A DNA stretch of 64,000 nucleotides from Defluviicoccus sp. (GTDB taxonomy: Bacteria; Pseudomonadota; Alphaproteobacteria; MPNO01), in assembly GCA_028820505.1 (NCBI GenBank), contig JAPPIT010000134.1, positions 36,939-100,938 of the forward strand, read 5' to 3'. The notes beneath the pieces were generated by a model that was not told the DNA's origin, searched no databases, and was given only the letters and a program-made list of their open reading frames with translations. How positions within the stretch are numbered: position 1 is the stretch's first letter; every line of letters starts with the position of its first letter. Positions 32,828 to 41,591 of the stretch are shown one piece after another. A program made the translations under genes and the position numbers.

Positions 32828-35311
32828 ATGTCCGCTACCGGGCCGCGCGCTCCCGTCACCGCCGTTCTCGGTCCGACGAACACCGGAAAAACCCATTTCG
32901 CGATCGAGCGGATGCTCGGCCATCCGAGCGGCGCGATCAGCTTTCCGCTCAGGCTTCTGGCGCGCGAAAACTACGACCGCGTGGTCCGCCTGAAGGGCGC
33001 GCGCCATGTCGCGCTGGTCACCGGCGAGGAGAAGATCGTCCCCGCCAAGGCGCGATATTTCCTGTGCACCGCCGAATCGATGCCGCTCGAGCGGCGCTTC
33101 GATTTTCTCGCCGTGGACGAGATCCAGATGTGCGCCGATCCCGAGCGCGGCCACGTCTTCACCGACCGCCTGCTGCGTTCGCGGGGAGAGGCGGAAACCA
33201 TGTTCCTCGGCGCCGACACCATGCGTCCGCTGATCCGCAGGCTGGTACCCGACGCGGCGTTCGTGAGCCGGCCGCGGCTGTCCCGGCTCGACTATGCCGG
33301 AACCCGGAAGCTCACCCGCCTGCCGCCGCGCAGCGCGGTGATCGCCTTCTCGGCCGGGCGGGTGTACGAGATCGCGGAGCTTCTCCGGCGCCAGCGCGGC
33401 GGCGCGGCGATCGTGCTGGGTGCGCTCAGCCCGCGCACCCGGAACGCCCAGGTCGGGATGTACCAGGCGGGCGAAGTCGATTTCCTGGTCGCCACGGACG
33501 CGATCGGCATGGGTCTCAACATGCGGGTCGACCACGTCGCTTTCTTCGAGCGCAAGAAGTTCGACGGCAGGCTCCACCGGGAGCTCGGGGTCTCGGAGTT
33601 GGCCCAGATCGCGGGCCGCGCAGGCCGCTACATGAACGACGGGACGTTCGGGACGACGGCCGGTCTCGAGGCTTTCGAGCCGGAGACGGTGGAGGCTATC
33701 GAGAACCACAGCTTCAAGCCGCTGACCGCGCTCCAGTGGCGCAACGCGGCGCTCGATTTCCGCTCGCCGGAGGCGCTGCTGGAAAGCCTCGACGCCCTCC
33801 CGCCGCGCCCGGAGCTGGTGCGCGCGCGGGAAGGAGACGACAGGCGCGCGCTGGCGTCCCTTCTCGGCGACGAGGCGATCCGCGGCCGCGCCGCGGGCGG
33901 GGCTGCGCTTCGCCTGCTTTGGGACGTCTGCCAGATACCCGATTACCGCAAGACCATGGCGGAAGAGCATACGAGGCTTCTCGCCACCGTGTTCGGCCAC
34001 CTCTCCGGCCCCGCGGAGCGCCTGCCGGCCGACTGGATCGCCGGCCAGATCGCGAGCCTCGACCGGACCGAGGGAGAGATCGACACGCTGATGGCGCGCA
34101 TCGCCCATGTGCGCACCTGGACCTATATCGCCCACCGCGGCGACTGGGTCGACGACAGCAGGGCATGGCAGGGACGAGCGCGCGCGATCGAGGACCGCCT
34201 GTCGGACGCGCTGCACGAACGGCTCACCCAGCGCTTCGTGGACCGCCGCGCGGCGTTGCTCGCCCGGGCGCGGGACAAGCCGTCGCGCGGCGCCGCGATC
34301 GACGCGGACGGCACGGTACGGGTCGCCGGGGAGCCGGTCGGGCGCGTCGAAGGGTTGCGCTTCGTCCCCGCCGGGCCGGAAAGCGCGTTCACCGAACGGG
34401 AAGCGATGGGGGTGGCGGGCGGCCTGCTGCGCCGCAGGCTGCGGGATGCCGCGGCCCAACTCGCCGCCGAGCCCGACGCCGCGATAACGCTCCGGGAGGA
34501 CGGCTCGATCGTCTGGCGCGGGGCGCCGGTCGCACGGCTCGCGGCGGGGGCCAGCGTTCTCGAACCGCGGGTCGCGCTGCGGGCCGACGAAAACCTCGGC
34601 AAGGACCCCGCGATGCGCGTGCGCCGCCGGCTCGAGCGCTGGCTCGCGGCCCACGTGGAGGCCGGGTTCGCGCCGCTGTTCGCGCTCCGCGACATCGGGT
34701 TCTCGGGGGCGGCGCGGGGGCTCGCCTTCCAGCTGGCCGAGGCGCTGGGCTCGTTGCCGCGGCGCTCGGTCCGCTCGCTGATCGCCGATCTCGGGACGGA
34801 GGACCGGCGACGCATGCGCGCGCTCGGCGTCCGGTTCGGTCTCGAAGCGGTCTACCTGCCTGCGCTCGTCAAGCCGAAATCCGCCAGCCTCCGCGCGCTC
34901 CTCTGGTCGGTCCATAGCGGAAGTCCGGCCCGGTCCGCCCCGCCGCCCGGACTGTGTTCGGTGGCGCCCGAAGCGGACGCGGACCCTTCCTTCTATGCGG
35001 CTTGCGGCTATCGCATTGTGGGCGGCCGAGCGATCCGCATCGACATGCTCGACCGCCTCGCGGTCGCGCTCGCCCGCGCCGCGCGCGGCGGCCCGTTCGA
35101 ACTCACCCCGGACATGCTGTCTCTCGTCGGGATCACCCAGGAGCAGGCGCAAGCGGTCCTGGCCGATCTAGGCTACGGTCCGCAGGAGGGTGCCGAGGGC
35201 TCGCGTTTCGTTCGCTCGGGACGCAAGCGAACCGCCGCCAGGCGGGCGCGGCGCGCGCGAGATCCGTCCTCGCCGTTCGCCAAGCTGCAACAGCTCAGAA
35301 ACCCGGCATGA
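32828..35311 (+). CDS. Suv3-like superfamily 2 RNA helicase
   Basis: The 827 residues begin MSATGPRAPVTAVLGPTNTGKT, where the Walker A is close to mitochondrial Suv3, followed by LAVDEIQMC (Walker B), GALSPRTRNAQVGMYQAGEVDFLVATDAIGMGLNM and QIAGRAGRY (motif VI). Mitochondrial Suv3 unwinds RNA for degradation; the alphaproteobacterial relatives are presumed ancestors but little studied. The C-terminal half is long and mostly uncharacterised. The stop overlaps the S4-protein ATG. Confidence 0.9.
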   Translation: MSATGPRAPVTAVLGPTNTGKTHFAIERMLGHPSGAISFPLRLLARENYDRVVRLKGARHVALVTGEEKIVPAKARYFLCTAESMPLERRFDFLAVDEIQMCADPERGHVFTDRLLRSRGEAETMFLGADTMRPLIRRLVPDAAFVSRPRLSRLDYAGTRKLTRLPPRSAVIAFSAGRVYEIAELLRRQRGGAAIVLGALSPRTRNAQVGMYQAGEVDFLVATDAIGMGLNMRVDHVAFFERKKFDGRLHRELGVSELAQIAGRAGRYMNDGTFGTTAGLEAFEPETVEAIENHSFKPLTALQWRNAALDFRSPEALLESLDALPPRPELVRAREGDDRRALASLLGDEAIRGRAAGGAALRLLWDVCQIPDYRKTMAEEHTRLLATVFGHLSGPAERLPADWIAGQIASLDRTEGEIDTLMARIAHVRTWTYIAHRGDWVDDSRAWQGRARAIEDRLSDALHERLTQRFVDRRAALLARARDKPSRGAAIDADGTVRVAGEPVGRVEGLRFVPAGPESAFTEREAMGVAGGLLRRRLRDAAAQLAAEPDAAITLREDGSIVWRGAPVARLAAGASVLEPRVALRADENLGKDPAMRVRRRLERWLAAHVEAGFAPLFALRDIGFSGAARGLAFQLAEALGSLPRRSVRSLIADLGTEDRRRMRALGVRFGLEAVYLPALVKPKSASLRALLWSVHSGSPARSAPPPGLCSVAPEADADPSFYAACGYRIVGGRAIRIDMLDRLAVALARAARGGPFELTPDMLSLVGITQEQAQAVLADLGYGPQEGAEGSRFVRSGRKRTAARRARRARDPSSPFAKLQQLRNPA

Positions 35312-35589
35312 CCGACGACGCCATCCGGATCGACAAGTGGCTCTGGTACGCCCGGATGTTCAAGAGCCGGACCAGGGCGAGCCGGCTGTGCCGCGAAGGG
35401 CGGATCCGGGTCGACGGACGGGTCATCCGGAAGGCCGATCACCGGGTGACGCCGGGCGATGTCCTCACCGTTCCGACGGCGCGCGATATAAGGGTGGTTC
35501 GGGTGCTTGCCGTTGGGACGCGGCGCGGACCGCCGGCCGAGGCCCGGATGCTGTACGAGACCGTCCCGCCGGAAACGAGCGCGCCGTGA
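35308..35589 (+). CDS. S4-domain RNA-binding protein (HslR/Hsp15-like)
   Basis: A 93-residue protein: IRIDKWLWYARMFKSRTRASRLCREGRIRVDG is the S4 RNA-binding fold of the heat-shock protein Hsp15, which in E. coli rescues stalled 50S-peptidyl-tRNA complexes. The ATG overlaps the helicase stop (ATGA), and its own stop overlaps the next GTG, so the three genes are translationally coupled. Confidence 0.9.
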   Translation: MTDDAIRIDKWLWYARMFKSRTRASRLCREGRIRVDGRVIRKADHRVTPGDVLTVPTARDIRVVRVLAVGTRRGPPAEARMLYETVPPETSAP

Positions 35590-36062
35590 TCAACCGGATC
35601 CGGGAACTCTTCGGAGAACGCGGCGCGGACACGCGTCCGGCTGACGGGTCCCACGGCCCCGACGCCCTCCAGATCGCCGCCGCCGCGCTGCTGGTCCATG
35701 CCGCCTGCGTGGATGCCAGCTTCGACGATGTCGAGCGCCGGCGCATCCTCGACATCCTGCTGCGCCGCTTCTCGCTCGAGCCCGAGGAGGCGGAAACCCT
35801 GCTCGCAGCCGCGGAGGACAGGGCGGACGGCGCGGTTCAAATCCTCGGCTTTACCCGAACGGTAAAGGACAACTACAGCGACGGGGAGCGCGTCGCGCTG
35901 GTCGAGATGCTGTGGGAGGTCGTGCTCGCGGACGGGCGCGTGGACGCGCACGAGGCCCAGCTCATGCGCCGCATCGGCGGGCTGATCTACGTGTCGGACC
36001 GGGACAGCGCGATCGCCCGGCGCCGGGCGGCCGCGCGGGTGCGGCGAAAAGAGGTTGGCTGA
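35586..36062 (+). CDS. TerB-family (tellurite-resistance TerB-like) protein
   Basis: The 158-residue helical protein has two similar acidic halves (LVHAACVDASFDDVERRRILDILLRRF and LWEVVLADGRVDAHEAQLMRRIGG) as in TerB-like domains, where acidic residues may bind metal. No other ter genes are present, so tellurite resistance is not implied. The GTG start overlaps the S4-gene stop (GTGA). Confidence 0.85.
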   Translation: MINRIRELFGERGADTRPADGSHGPDALQIAAAALLVHAACVDASFDDVERRRILDILLRRFSLEPEEAETLLAAAEDRADGAVQILGFTRTVKDNYSDGERVALVEMLWEVVLADGRVDAHEAQLMRRIGGLIYVSDRDSAIARRRAAARVRRKEVG

Positions 36063-36137
36063 CAGGGGCTCGGGTACTAAGTTCCCTCTCGTTTCGAAAT
36101 CGGTGGGCCGGCGAACGGCCTCGGGAGTGACGGCAAT

Positions 36138-36476
36138 ATGACCTATATCGTCAATGAAATGTGCATCAAGTGCAAGTTCATGGACTGTGTGGAAGTCTGT
36201 CCCGTGGATTGTTTCTACGAGGGCGAGAACATGCTGGTCATTCACCCCGACGAATGCATCGATTGCGGCGTGTGCGAACCCGAATGCCCGGTGGAGGCGA
36301 TCCGTCCCGATACCGACGACGGGGCGGAAGAATGGGTCGAGATGAACCGCAAATACGCCGATACCTGGCCCAATATCACCCGCAAGGGCGAGTCTCCCGC
36401 CGACGCCGACGACTGGCGCGAGGTGCAGAACAAGTTCGCGGAGCATTTCTCCGAAAACCCGGGCGAAGGGACCTGA
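36138..36476 (+). CDS. fdxA: Ferredoxin FdxA (7Fe-8S type)
   Basis: The 112 residues match Azotobacter ferredoxin I: cysteines in [17 protein letters not shown] bind a [3Fe-4S] and part of a [4Fe-4S] cluster, and [12 protein letters not shown] completes the second site. The C-terminal tail ([17 protein letters not shown]) is also conserved. It carries low-potential electrons in the cytoplasm; its partner enzyme is not evident here. Confidence 0.96.
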   Translation: MTYIVNEMCIKCKFMDCVEVCPVDCFYEGENMLVIHPDECIDCGVCEPECPVEAIRPDTDDGAEEWVEMNRKYADTWPNITRKGESPADADDWREVQNKFAEHFSENPGEGT

Positions 36477-36605
36477 CGCCCTCCGGCATTCGTCGGAGAA
36501 CGCCCCAACTTCGAACCGAGCCGTGACAGGATCGATGCCGATCGACGCGCGCCGCCGCACGACGGCGACCGACGAAGCTCCGATCCGATGAGGTAGAGAC
36601 CGGCG

Positions 36606-37106
36606 ATGGCGACCAAACTGGCCTTTTCCGCAGGGGACTACGTCGTCTACCCGACGCATGGCGTCGGCAAGGTGCTGGGCGTCGAGGACCGCGAGGTCGC
36701 GGGCTTCGACCTCAAGCTGTTCGTGATCTCCTTCGAATCCGAGAAGATGACGCTCCGCGTACCGGTGGACAAGGTCAAGGATTCGGGGCTGCGCAAGATC
36801 AGCTCGCGGGCCAAGATGAAGACCGCCATGACGACGCTGAAGGGCCGCGCCCGCGGCAAGCGGACCATGTGGTCGAGGCGCGCGCAGGAATACGACGCCA
36901 AGATCAACAGCGGCGATCCGGTCGCGATCGCGGAGGTGGTGCGCGATCTCCACCGTGCCGCCGGACAGCCGGACCAGTCCTATTCCGAACGGCAGATGTA
37001 CGAGGCCGCGCTCGAACGGCTGGCGCAGGAGCTGGCGCTGGTGGAGAAGGTCGACCGCGACGCCGCGGCGGAGAAACTCGAGGCGGTCCTCGCCAAGCCC
37101 GCCTAG
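36606..37106 (+). CDS. carD: CarD family transcription regulator
   Basis: The 166 residues have the N-terminal RNA-polymerase-interacting domain (FSAGDYVVYPTHGVGKVLGVEDREVAG, then LRVPVDKVKDSGLR) and a C-terminal helical DNA-binding region (RARGKRTMWSRRAQEYDAKINSGD). CarD binds the RNAP beta subunit and stabilises open complexes at ribosomal and other promoters. The fdxA-carD order is common in alphaproteobacteria. Confidence 0.95.
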   Translation: MATKLAFSAGDYVVYPTHGVGKVLGVEDREVAGFDLKLFVISFESEKMTLRVPVDKVKDSGLRKISSRAKMKTAMTTLKGRARGKRTMWSRRAQEYDAKINSGDPVAIAEVVRDLHRAAGQPDQSYSERQMYEAALERLAQELALVEKVDRDAAAEKLEAVLAKPA

Positions 37107-37133
37107 CGCCGGGGCCGCGGCGAACCGGGCGCG

Positions 37134-37616
37134 GTGCTCGAACGAATCCTTTCCGGCGGACAGACCGGCGTCGACCGTGGCGCGCTCGATGCCGCCCTCG
37201 ACGCGGGATTTCCCTGCGGCGGCTGGTGCCCGCGCGGACGCCGCGCCGAGGACGGGCGGATCCCCGACCGCTACCCGCTTCGCGAGACCCCTTCCCGCCG
37301 CTACATCGTTCGGACCAGGCGGAACGTGGAGGAATCGGACGGCACGCTGGTTCTTGCCTGGGGTGCGCCGTCGGGCGGAACCCTCGCCACGGTGGACAGC
37401 GCCGCCCGACTGGAAAAGCCCTGCCTCGTGCTCGACATGAGCGGCCTCGACGACGATGCGGCCGCATCCAGGGTTCGCACCTGGATCGGCGCGGAAGGCG
37501 TGGCGGCGCTCAACGTGGCCGGACCCCGGGAGAGCGGGCGGGCCGATGCGTACGACCGGGCGCGCCGCGTGATCGGCCTCGTCCTGCAGGCCGGGCCTAC
37601 TCGACGACGAGCTTGA
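37134..37616 (+). CDS. Putative molybdenum carrier protein (pMoCo family, YpsA/LOG-like fold)
   Basis: The 160 residues start LERILSGGQTGVDRGALDAALDAGFPCGGWCPRGRRAEDG, the signature of the putative molybdenum carrier family, with a Rossmann-like fold related to lysine-decarboxylase-like proteins. The name rests on a proposed link to molybdenum cofactor, not proof. Molybdenum hydroxylases occur 11-15 kb away in this window but not adjacent. GTG start; the 3' end overlaps the convergent protease gene by 20 bases. Confidence 0.8.
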   Translation: MLERILSGGQTGVDRGALDAALDAGFPCGGWCPRGRRAEDGRIPDRYPLRETPSRRYIVRTRRNVEESDGTLVLAWGAPSGGTLATVDSAARLEKPCLVLDMSGLDDDAAASRVRTWIGAEGVAALNVAGPRESGRADAYDRARRVIGLVLQAGPTRRRA

Positions 37617-39093
37617 GCAGCCGCCCGGGAACGATCCTGTCTCCGGGCTCCAACCCGTTGAGCACGCGGAAATGTTCGAGCGGCCGTTTCTCGACCGCCA
37701 TCCGCCGCGCGAGGCTCTGCTGCGTATCCCCCGGGCGCGCCTCGACCACCGCGATCCGGCGCGGCCGGTAGGTCGCGGCCTCGCTCACGGTCAATTCTCG
37801 CAGGCTCGCCGCGACCTCGCGGTACGCGGCTTCGAGGCCCGATCCCCGTCCCCCGGGAAACACGAAGATCGTCTCGTAGACCCTGTCCGCGTCCGAGCCC
37901 ACGACGAGAATCCGGACGTCCACCGCGCCGCGCGCGCTCTGCGCGGCCGCGCGGGCGGTCGCCGCCGGCTGGCCGTTGACGGTCAGCTCCTCGATCCGTC
38001 CGAGCGAAAGCTTCCCCGCCCACCGGCCGCGCAGGAACTCCGCCGCCGAACGGGTCTGCCCGCGCCCGTGCAGCCACAGCGATATCTGGGCCCCGCCGCT
38101 GCCGGAAGCGATCACGGTTTTGGGCGTATTGTGCAGGGTGAAGGTCTCCGGCACCGAGAACCGGAACCGCAGCGTCGGGTGGACGAATTCCCGGCCGCGC
38201 ACGAATCCCTGCTCCGGGCTGCCGCCGTAGAACAGCCCGTCGATCTTTTCGAGGTAGATCTCCCGCGCGACCATGGGATCGCGGACCGGGGTCCGGGCGG
38301 CGTTGTCCAGGGCGCGGCGAACGCGCTTCGCGGGGGCGGGGTGGGTCGCGGTGTAGTCGAACCGGTCGATCTCGTCGGGCGACCTGCCGGCGAGCCGGGC
38401 CTGCAGGCGGGCACGGGCGCGTATCTTGGCGAGCATGCGGGCGACCCCGTACGTGTCGTAGCCCGCCCGCGCGATGTAGCGAATGCCGAGATCGTCGGAT
38501 TCGTACTCGTTCTCCCGCGAGTGGCTCCGCAGGTAGGCGAAGGCGGCGGTACCGGTGAGATCGTCCAGCGCGTTCCTGACCGCGCCGCCGGCGCCCGCCT
38601 GCTGGGCCAGGATATCCGCGGCCAGCACTCCGATCTGCGCCAGAATGGCCTGGCCCTGTCCGCGCGCGTAGTGCAGGGCGGTAATGTGGCCGAGCTCGTG
38701 GCCGAGCACGCCGGCGAGCTCCGCCTCGTCGCCGAACAGCGCCAGAAGCCCCCGGGTGATGTAGATGTAGCCGCCCGGAACCGCGAACGCGTTGATCGTG
38801 TCGGAATCGACGACGGTGAAGGTGTATTCCAGATCGCGGCGCTCGGTGGTGCGCGCCAGCAATTGACCGACCGAGTTCACGTAGGTCTGGAGCTCTTCGT
38901 CCTCGTACCGGGGACCGAGCTCGCCGAGGATTTGCGCGTGAACCTTGCGGCCCACCGCCTTCTCCTGGGCGCCGGTAACGCCGCCGGTAAAGACCTTCTC
39001 GCCGGTCGCGGGGTTGACGGCGCAGCCGCCCAGCCCGCCCGCCGCAAGGACGGCGGCCACAACCGTGGCGAGCAGCGCACGTCCGGATCTCAT
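37597..39093 (-). CDS. M48 family metalloprotease, lipoprotein, with C-terminal LysM-like segment
   Basis: The 498 residues begin with a lipoprotein signal (LGGC, cysteine 24) and NPATGEKVFTG, then the zinc site HELGH at 132-136 and the downstream YESDDLGIRYIARAGYD glutamate motif. The C-terminus (DTQQSLARRMAVEKRPLEHF, NGLEPGDRIVPG) looks like a LysM repeat that could bind peptidoglycan. It resembles BepA/YfgC-type periplasmic quality-control proteases. The start overlaps the upstream nuclease gene as ATGA. Confidence 0.9.
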   Translation of the reverse strand: MRSGRALLATVVAAVLAAGGLGGCAVNPATGEKVFTGGVTGAQEKAVGRKVHAQILGELGPRYEDEELQTYVNSVGQLLARTTERRDLEYTFTVVDSDTINAFAVPGGYIYITRGLLALFGDEAELAGVLGHELGHITALHYARGQGQAILAQIGVLAADILAQQAGAGGAVRNALDDLTGTAAFAYLRSHSRENEYESDDLGIRYIARAGYDTYGVARMLAKIRARARLQARLAGRSPDEIDRFDYTATHPAPAKRVRRALDNAARTPVRDPMVAREIYLEKIDGLFYGGSPEQGFVRGREFVHPTLRFRFSVPETFTLHNTPKTVIASGSGGAQISLWLHGRGQTRSAAEFLRGRWAGKLSLGRIEELTVNGQPAATARAAAQSARGAVDVRILVVGSDADRVYETIFVFPGGRGSGLEAAYREVAASLRELTVSEAATYRPRRIAVVEARPGDTQQSLARRMAVEKRPLEHFRVLNGLEPGDRIVPGRLLKLVVE

Positions 39094-39905
39094 GGCTCGA
39101 TCGCCTCCAGCTGTTCGGGATGGGTCGCCTCGATCATCGGTCCATTCTGCCATGCGAGCCAACCCCGCACACGTACCCGGCGTCCCGCCAGGGCCTCGAT
39201 ATCGATGCCGGCGCGGCGGAACCGGCGGCGGTACTTCCGCGCGACGGAAATGGTGAAGTCGGTGCGCCAGTCGGGGCCGAAATTGAGGAAGCCCTTGCCG
39301 CGCACGACGGCAGCGTCGAGCACCCTCCCTTCCACGAGCCGGAAACTGCCGATATAGCGCCGGGTCTCCTCCGGGCCGAGGACGCGGTAGTAGCGAAGCC
39401 GCCAGATGCCGCGCCGGGCGGCCCGCGCCTCCCGCTCCAGCGCCAGCATCCGCTCCGCCCGGGACCGGTTGTCCGGGAAGGTATAGACGCGGGCGAGGCC
39501 GCGCCTCAGCAGCTCGCCCTGAATCCAGAGCGCGGCGCGGCGGGGGGTGGGTTCGCGCTCCAGGTGGGCGAGAAGCCGGCGGTGCCGGTCGACCCTCCGT
39601 CCTCCGTAGACCAGCTTGACCGGGGCGCCGCGAACGAGCGTCTCGAGCGCCTTCCTGGCCTCGGCGGCGAGAGGCCAGTCCCGGAAGCCGGCGCGGCCGA
39701 GCGCCAGCTTCGGCGCCTGGATGCCGACCAGCCGGACCTCCGCGCCGCTCTCCAGTAGGACGGTGTCGCCGTCGATCGCCGCGCTCACCACCCCCCGCCG
39801 CACGGTCTCGGCGGCAACCGGCTCGGACCAGCACAGGGCCAGCGCGGCGATTTGCCATGCCGCGGGGCGTCGGTAGAATGCCGCGCCCGCCGCGGAGCCA
39901 GGCAC
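39090..39905 (-). CDS. Exported SNase-like nuclease (thermonuclease family)
   Basis: About 271 residues. After a signal-like N-terminus (PAAWQIAALALCW, PVAAET) comes an SNase-like OB fold: VSAAIDGDTVLLESGAEVRLVGIQAPKL, KVDRHRRLLAHL-like and LARVYTF, ALEREARAARRGIWR. The acidic and arginine positions of micrococcal nuclease can be traced. The C-terminal 90 residues add a second OB-like region. GTG at 39905 chosen; TTG at 39926 is also possible. Coupled to the M48 protease gene. Confidence 0.82.
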   Translation of the reverse strand: MPGSAAGAAFYRRPAAWQIAALALCWSEPVAAETVRRGVVSAAIDGDTVLLESGAEVRLVGIQAPKLALGRAGFRDWPLAAEARKALETLVRGAPVKLVYGGRRVDRHRRLLAHLEREPTPRRAALWIQGELLRRGLARVYTFPDNRSRAERMLALEREARAARRGIWRLRYYRVLGPEETRRYIGSFRLVEGRVLDAAVVRGKGFLNFGPDWRTDFTISVARKYRRRFRRAGIDIEALAGRRVRVRGWLAWQNGPMIEATHPEQLEAIEP

Positions 39906-39950
39906 CCGGCCGACGCCGCCGAGCAACCGGTCGAGGCGCGGAAATCTCAG

Positions 39951-40913
39951 ATGGCGCGTGAGCAGCTCTTCCCCCCCATCGAACCGTATGACAGCGGACG
40001 GCTCGCCGTCGATACGCTGCACAGCCTCTATTGGGAAGTCTCGGGCAACCCCGAGGGAGCGCCGGTGGCGTTCCTTCATGGCGGGCCGGGGGCGGGGGCC
40101 ATCCCGGCGCATCGGCGGTTCTTCGATCCCGAACACTACCGGATCGTGATTTTCGACCAGCGCGGCGCGGGCCGCTCCACGCCGGCGGGGGAGACCCGGG
40201 ACAACACCACGCAGCATCTGATCGAGGACATGGAGCGCATCCGCGCGATGCTCGACATCGACGCATGGCTGCTGTTCGGCGGCTCCTGGGGCAGCACGCT
40301 CGCGCTCGCCTATGCCCAAACGCACCCGGAGCGCGCGCTCGGCCTCATCCTGCGCGGGGTCTTCCTGGGGAGCGAGGCGGAGATCCGCTGGTTCCTGTAC
40401 GGAATCCGCAATGTCTTTCCGGAAGCCTGGGACGGGCTGACGGAGATTCTCGACGAGGCGGAGAAGGCGGACATTCTCGCGGCCTATTGCCGCCGCCTTT
40501 CGAGCCGGGACCCGGCGGTGCTGCTGCCGGCGGCGCGCGCGTGGAGTCGCTACGAAGGGGCGTGCTCCACCCTCCTTCCGAGCCCCGAGACCATCGCCGC
40601 GTTCGGCGAGGACTCGATGGCGGTGGGACTCGCCCGCATCGAGGCCCACTATTTCGTCAACAACGTGTTTCTCGAGCCCGGCGCGCTGCTCGCCGGTGTC
40701 GAGCGCATCCGCCATCTCCCCGGGATCGTCGTCCAGGGCCGCTACGACATGGTCTGCCCCATCGTCACGGCGGACGCGCTCCGCCGCGCCTGGCCGGAAG
40801 CGGACTATGTCGTGGTGCCCGATTCCGGCCATTCCGCGATGGACCCCGGCATCCGCGCGGCGCTGGTCCGCGCGACGGAGCGATTCAAGACGATCCTGCG
40901 GGGCGGGGCGTGA
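39951..40913 (+). CDS. pip: Proline iminopeptidase
   Basis: Serine peptidase of the alpha/beta fold that removes N-terminal proline. The 320 residues start near YDSGRLAVDTLHSLYWEVSGNP, contain the HGGPGAG oxyanion motif, DQRGAGRST, the nucleophile elbow GGSWGSTLALAY, and the C-terminal GRYDMVCP and DSGHSAMD segments with the catalytic aspartate and histidine. It is divergent from the nuclease gene across a 45-base spacer. Confidence 0.95.
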   Translation: MAREQLFPPIEPYDSGRLAVDTLHSLYWEVSGNPEGAPVAFLHGGPGAGAIPAHRRFFDPEHYRIVIFDQRGAGRSTPAGETRDNTTQHLIEDMERIRAMLDIDAWLLFGGSWGSTLALAYAQTHPERALGLILRGVFLGSEAEIRWFLYGIRNVFPEAWDGLTEILDEAEKADILAAYCRRLSSRDPAVLLPAARAWSRYEGACSTLLPSPETIAAFGEDSMAVGLARIEAHYFVNNVFLEPGALLAGVERIRHLPGIVVQGRYDMVCPIVTADALRRAWPEADYVVVPDSGHSAMDPGIRAALVRATERFKTILRGGA

Positions 40914-40985
40914 AAGGGCGGGCGTTGAACCGCCCGTTCCGGGCCGGCACACTCCCGCCCGCACAAGCAGGGGGACGCGGGAAGA

Positions 40986-41420
40986 ATGTCCGAGCTCACC
41001 GCAATCGAACTCGACCGGCTGGCGAATCCGCGGGTGGCGCCGGACGGCGGCAACGTTTCCTTCGAGGTCCGCGACGCCGCGGGAGACGGCGCGAAGATCG
41101 TCTGCCGCGCGGCGGACCTGGAACGGACGATCGCGTATCTCGCCGGGCTCGGCGCCCAGGCCGCGTCGCGCCGGCCGGACGTCGCGCCCCGCTTCTTCGG
41201 CAATACCGACCGGGTGCTGGCGGAGCCCATCGAGACCTCCGACGTCGGTCTGGTGCGCGGGCTGGAGGACGGCGAGGTGATCCTGGTCGCGCGCCTGTTC
41301 GGCTTCGATCTCGCCTTCACCGTGACCCAACCGCAGCTGGCCGCGCTCCACCGGGAAATCGAGCGCGCGCTGCCGCGCTCCGCCCTGGCGAAGGCCGACC
41401 ATCACCACCATGACCATTAG
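40986..41420 (+). CDS. Hypothetical protein with histidine-rich C-terminal tail
   Basis: A 144-residue soluble protein with no signal peptide. It begins MSELTAIELDRLANPRVAPDGGNVSFEVRDAAGDG and ends LAKADHHHHDH, a tail suited to binding a transition metal. No family recognised. A purine-rich AGGGGGACG-type site precedes the ATG, and codon bias fits its neighbours. It lies next to the palindromic element at 41466, at the left edge of the accessory cluster, and may belong with pip or stand alone. Confidence 0.7.
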   Translation: MSELTAIELDRLANPRVAPDGGNVSFEVRDAAGDGAKIVCRAADLERTIAYLAGLGAQAASRRPDVAPRFFGNTDRVLAEPIETSDVGLVRGLEDGEVILVARLFGFDLAFTVTQPQLAALHREIERALPRSALAKADHHHHDH

Positions 41421-41465
41421 AGCCTGTCCGTTTCCGACAGAAGCGTCGTTACCCTCGCCTCCTCA

Positions 41466-41561
41466 CCGTCATGGTCGGCGAAGGCCGACCATCCACGTTT
41501 CGTTTTTCGATTCCAGAGACTTAAAAACTCGTGGATGGTCGGCCTTCGCCGACCATGACGG
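41466..41561. repeat. Palindromic repeat element, copy 1
   Basis: Two perfect 32-bp inverted arms (41466-41497 and 41530-41561) flank a 32-base AT-rich centre. Each arm contains its own hairpin (ATGGTCGGC / GCCGACCAT), so the element can form a three-armed structure. Outer ends read CCGTCATG and CATGACGG; inner ends read CCACG and CGTGG. A second copy with identical arms is at 54889-54983. Copy 1 sits 30 bases upstream of hyuA. Confidence 0.95.
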
Positions 41562-41591
41562 AGGAGAGCGGACGAGGCGCGGGGCGCGGGA

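Noticed and set aside
35586..36062. Tellurite resistance operon
   Set aside because: Only a single TerB-like gene; no terA, terC, terD or terE.
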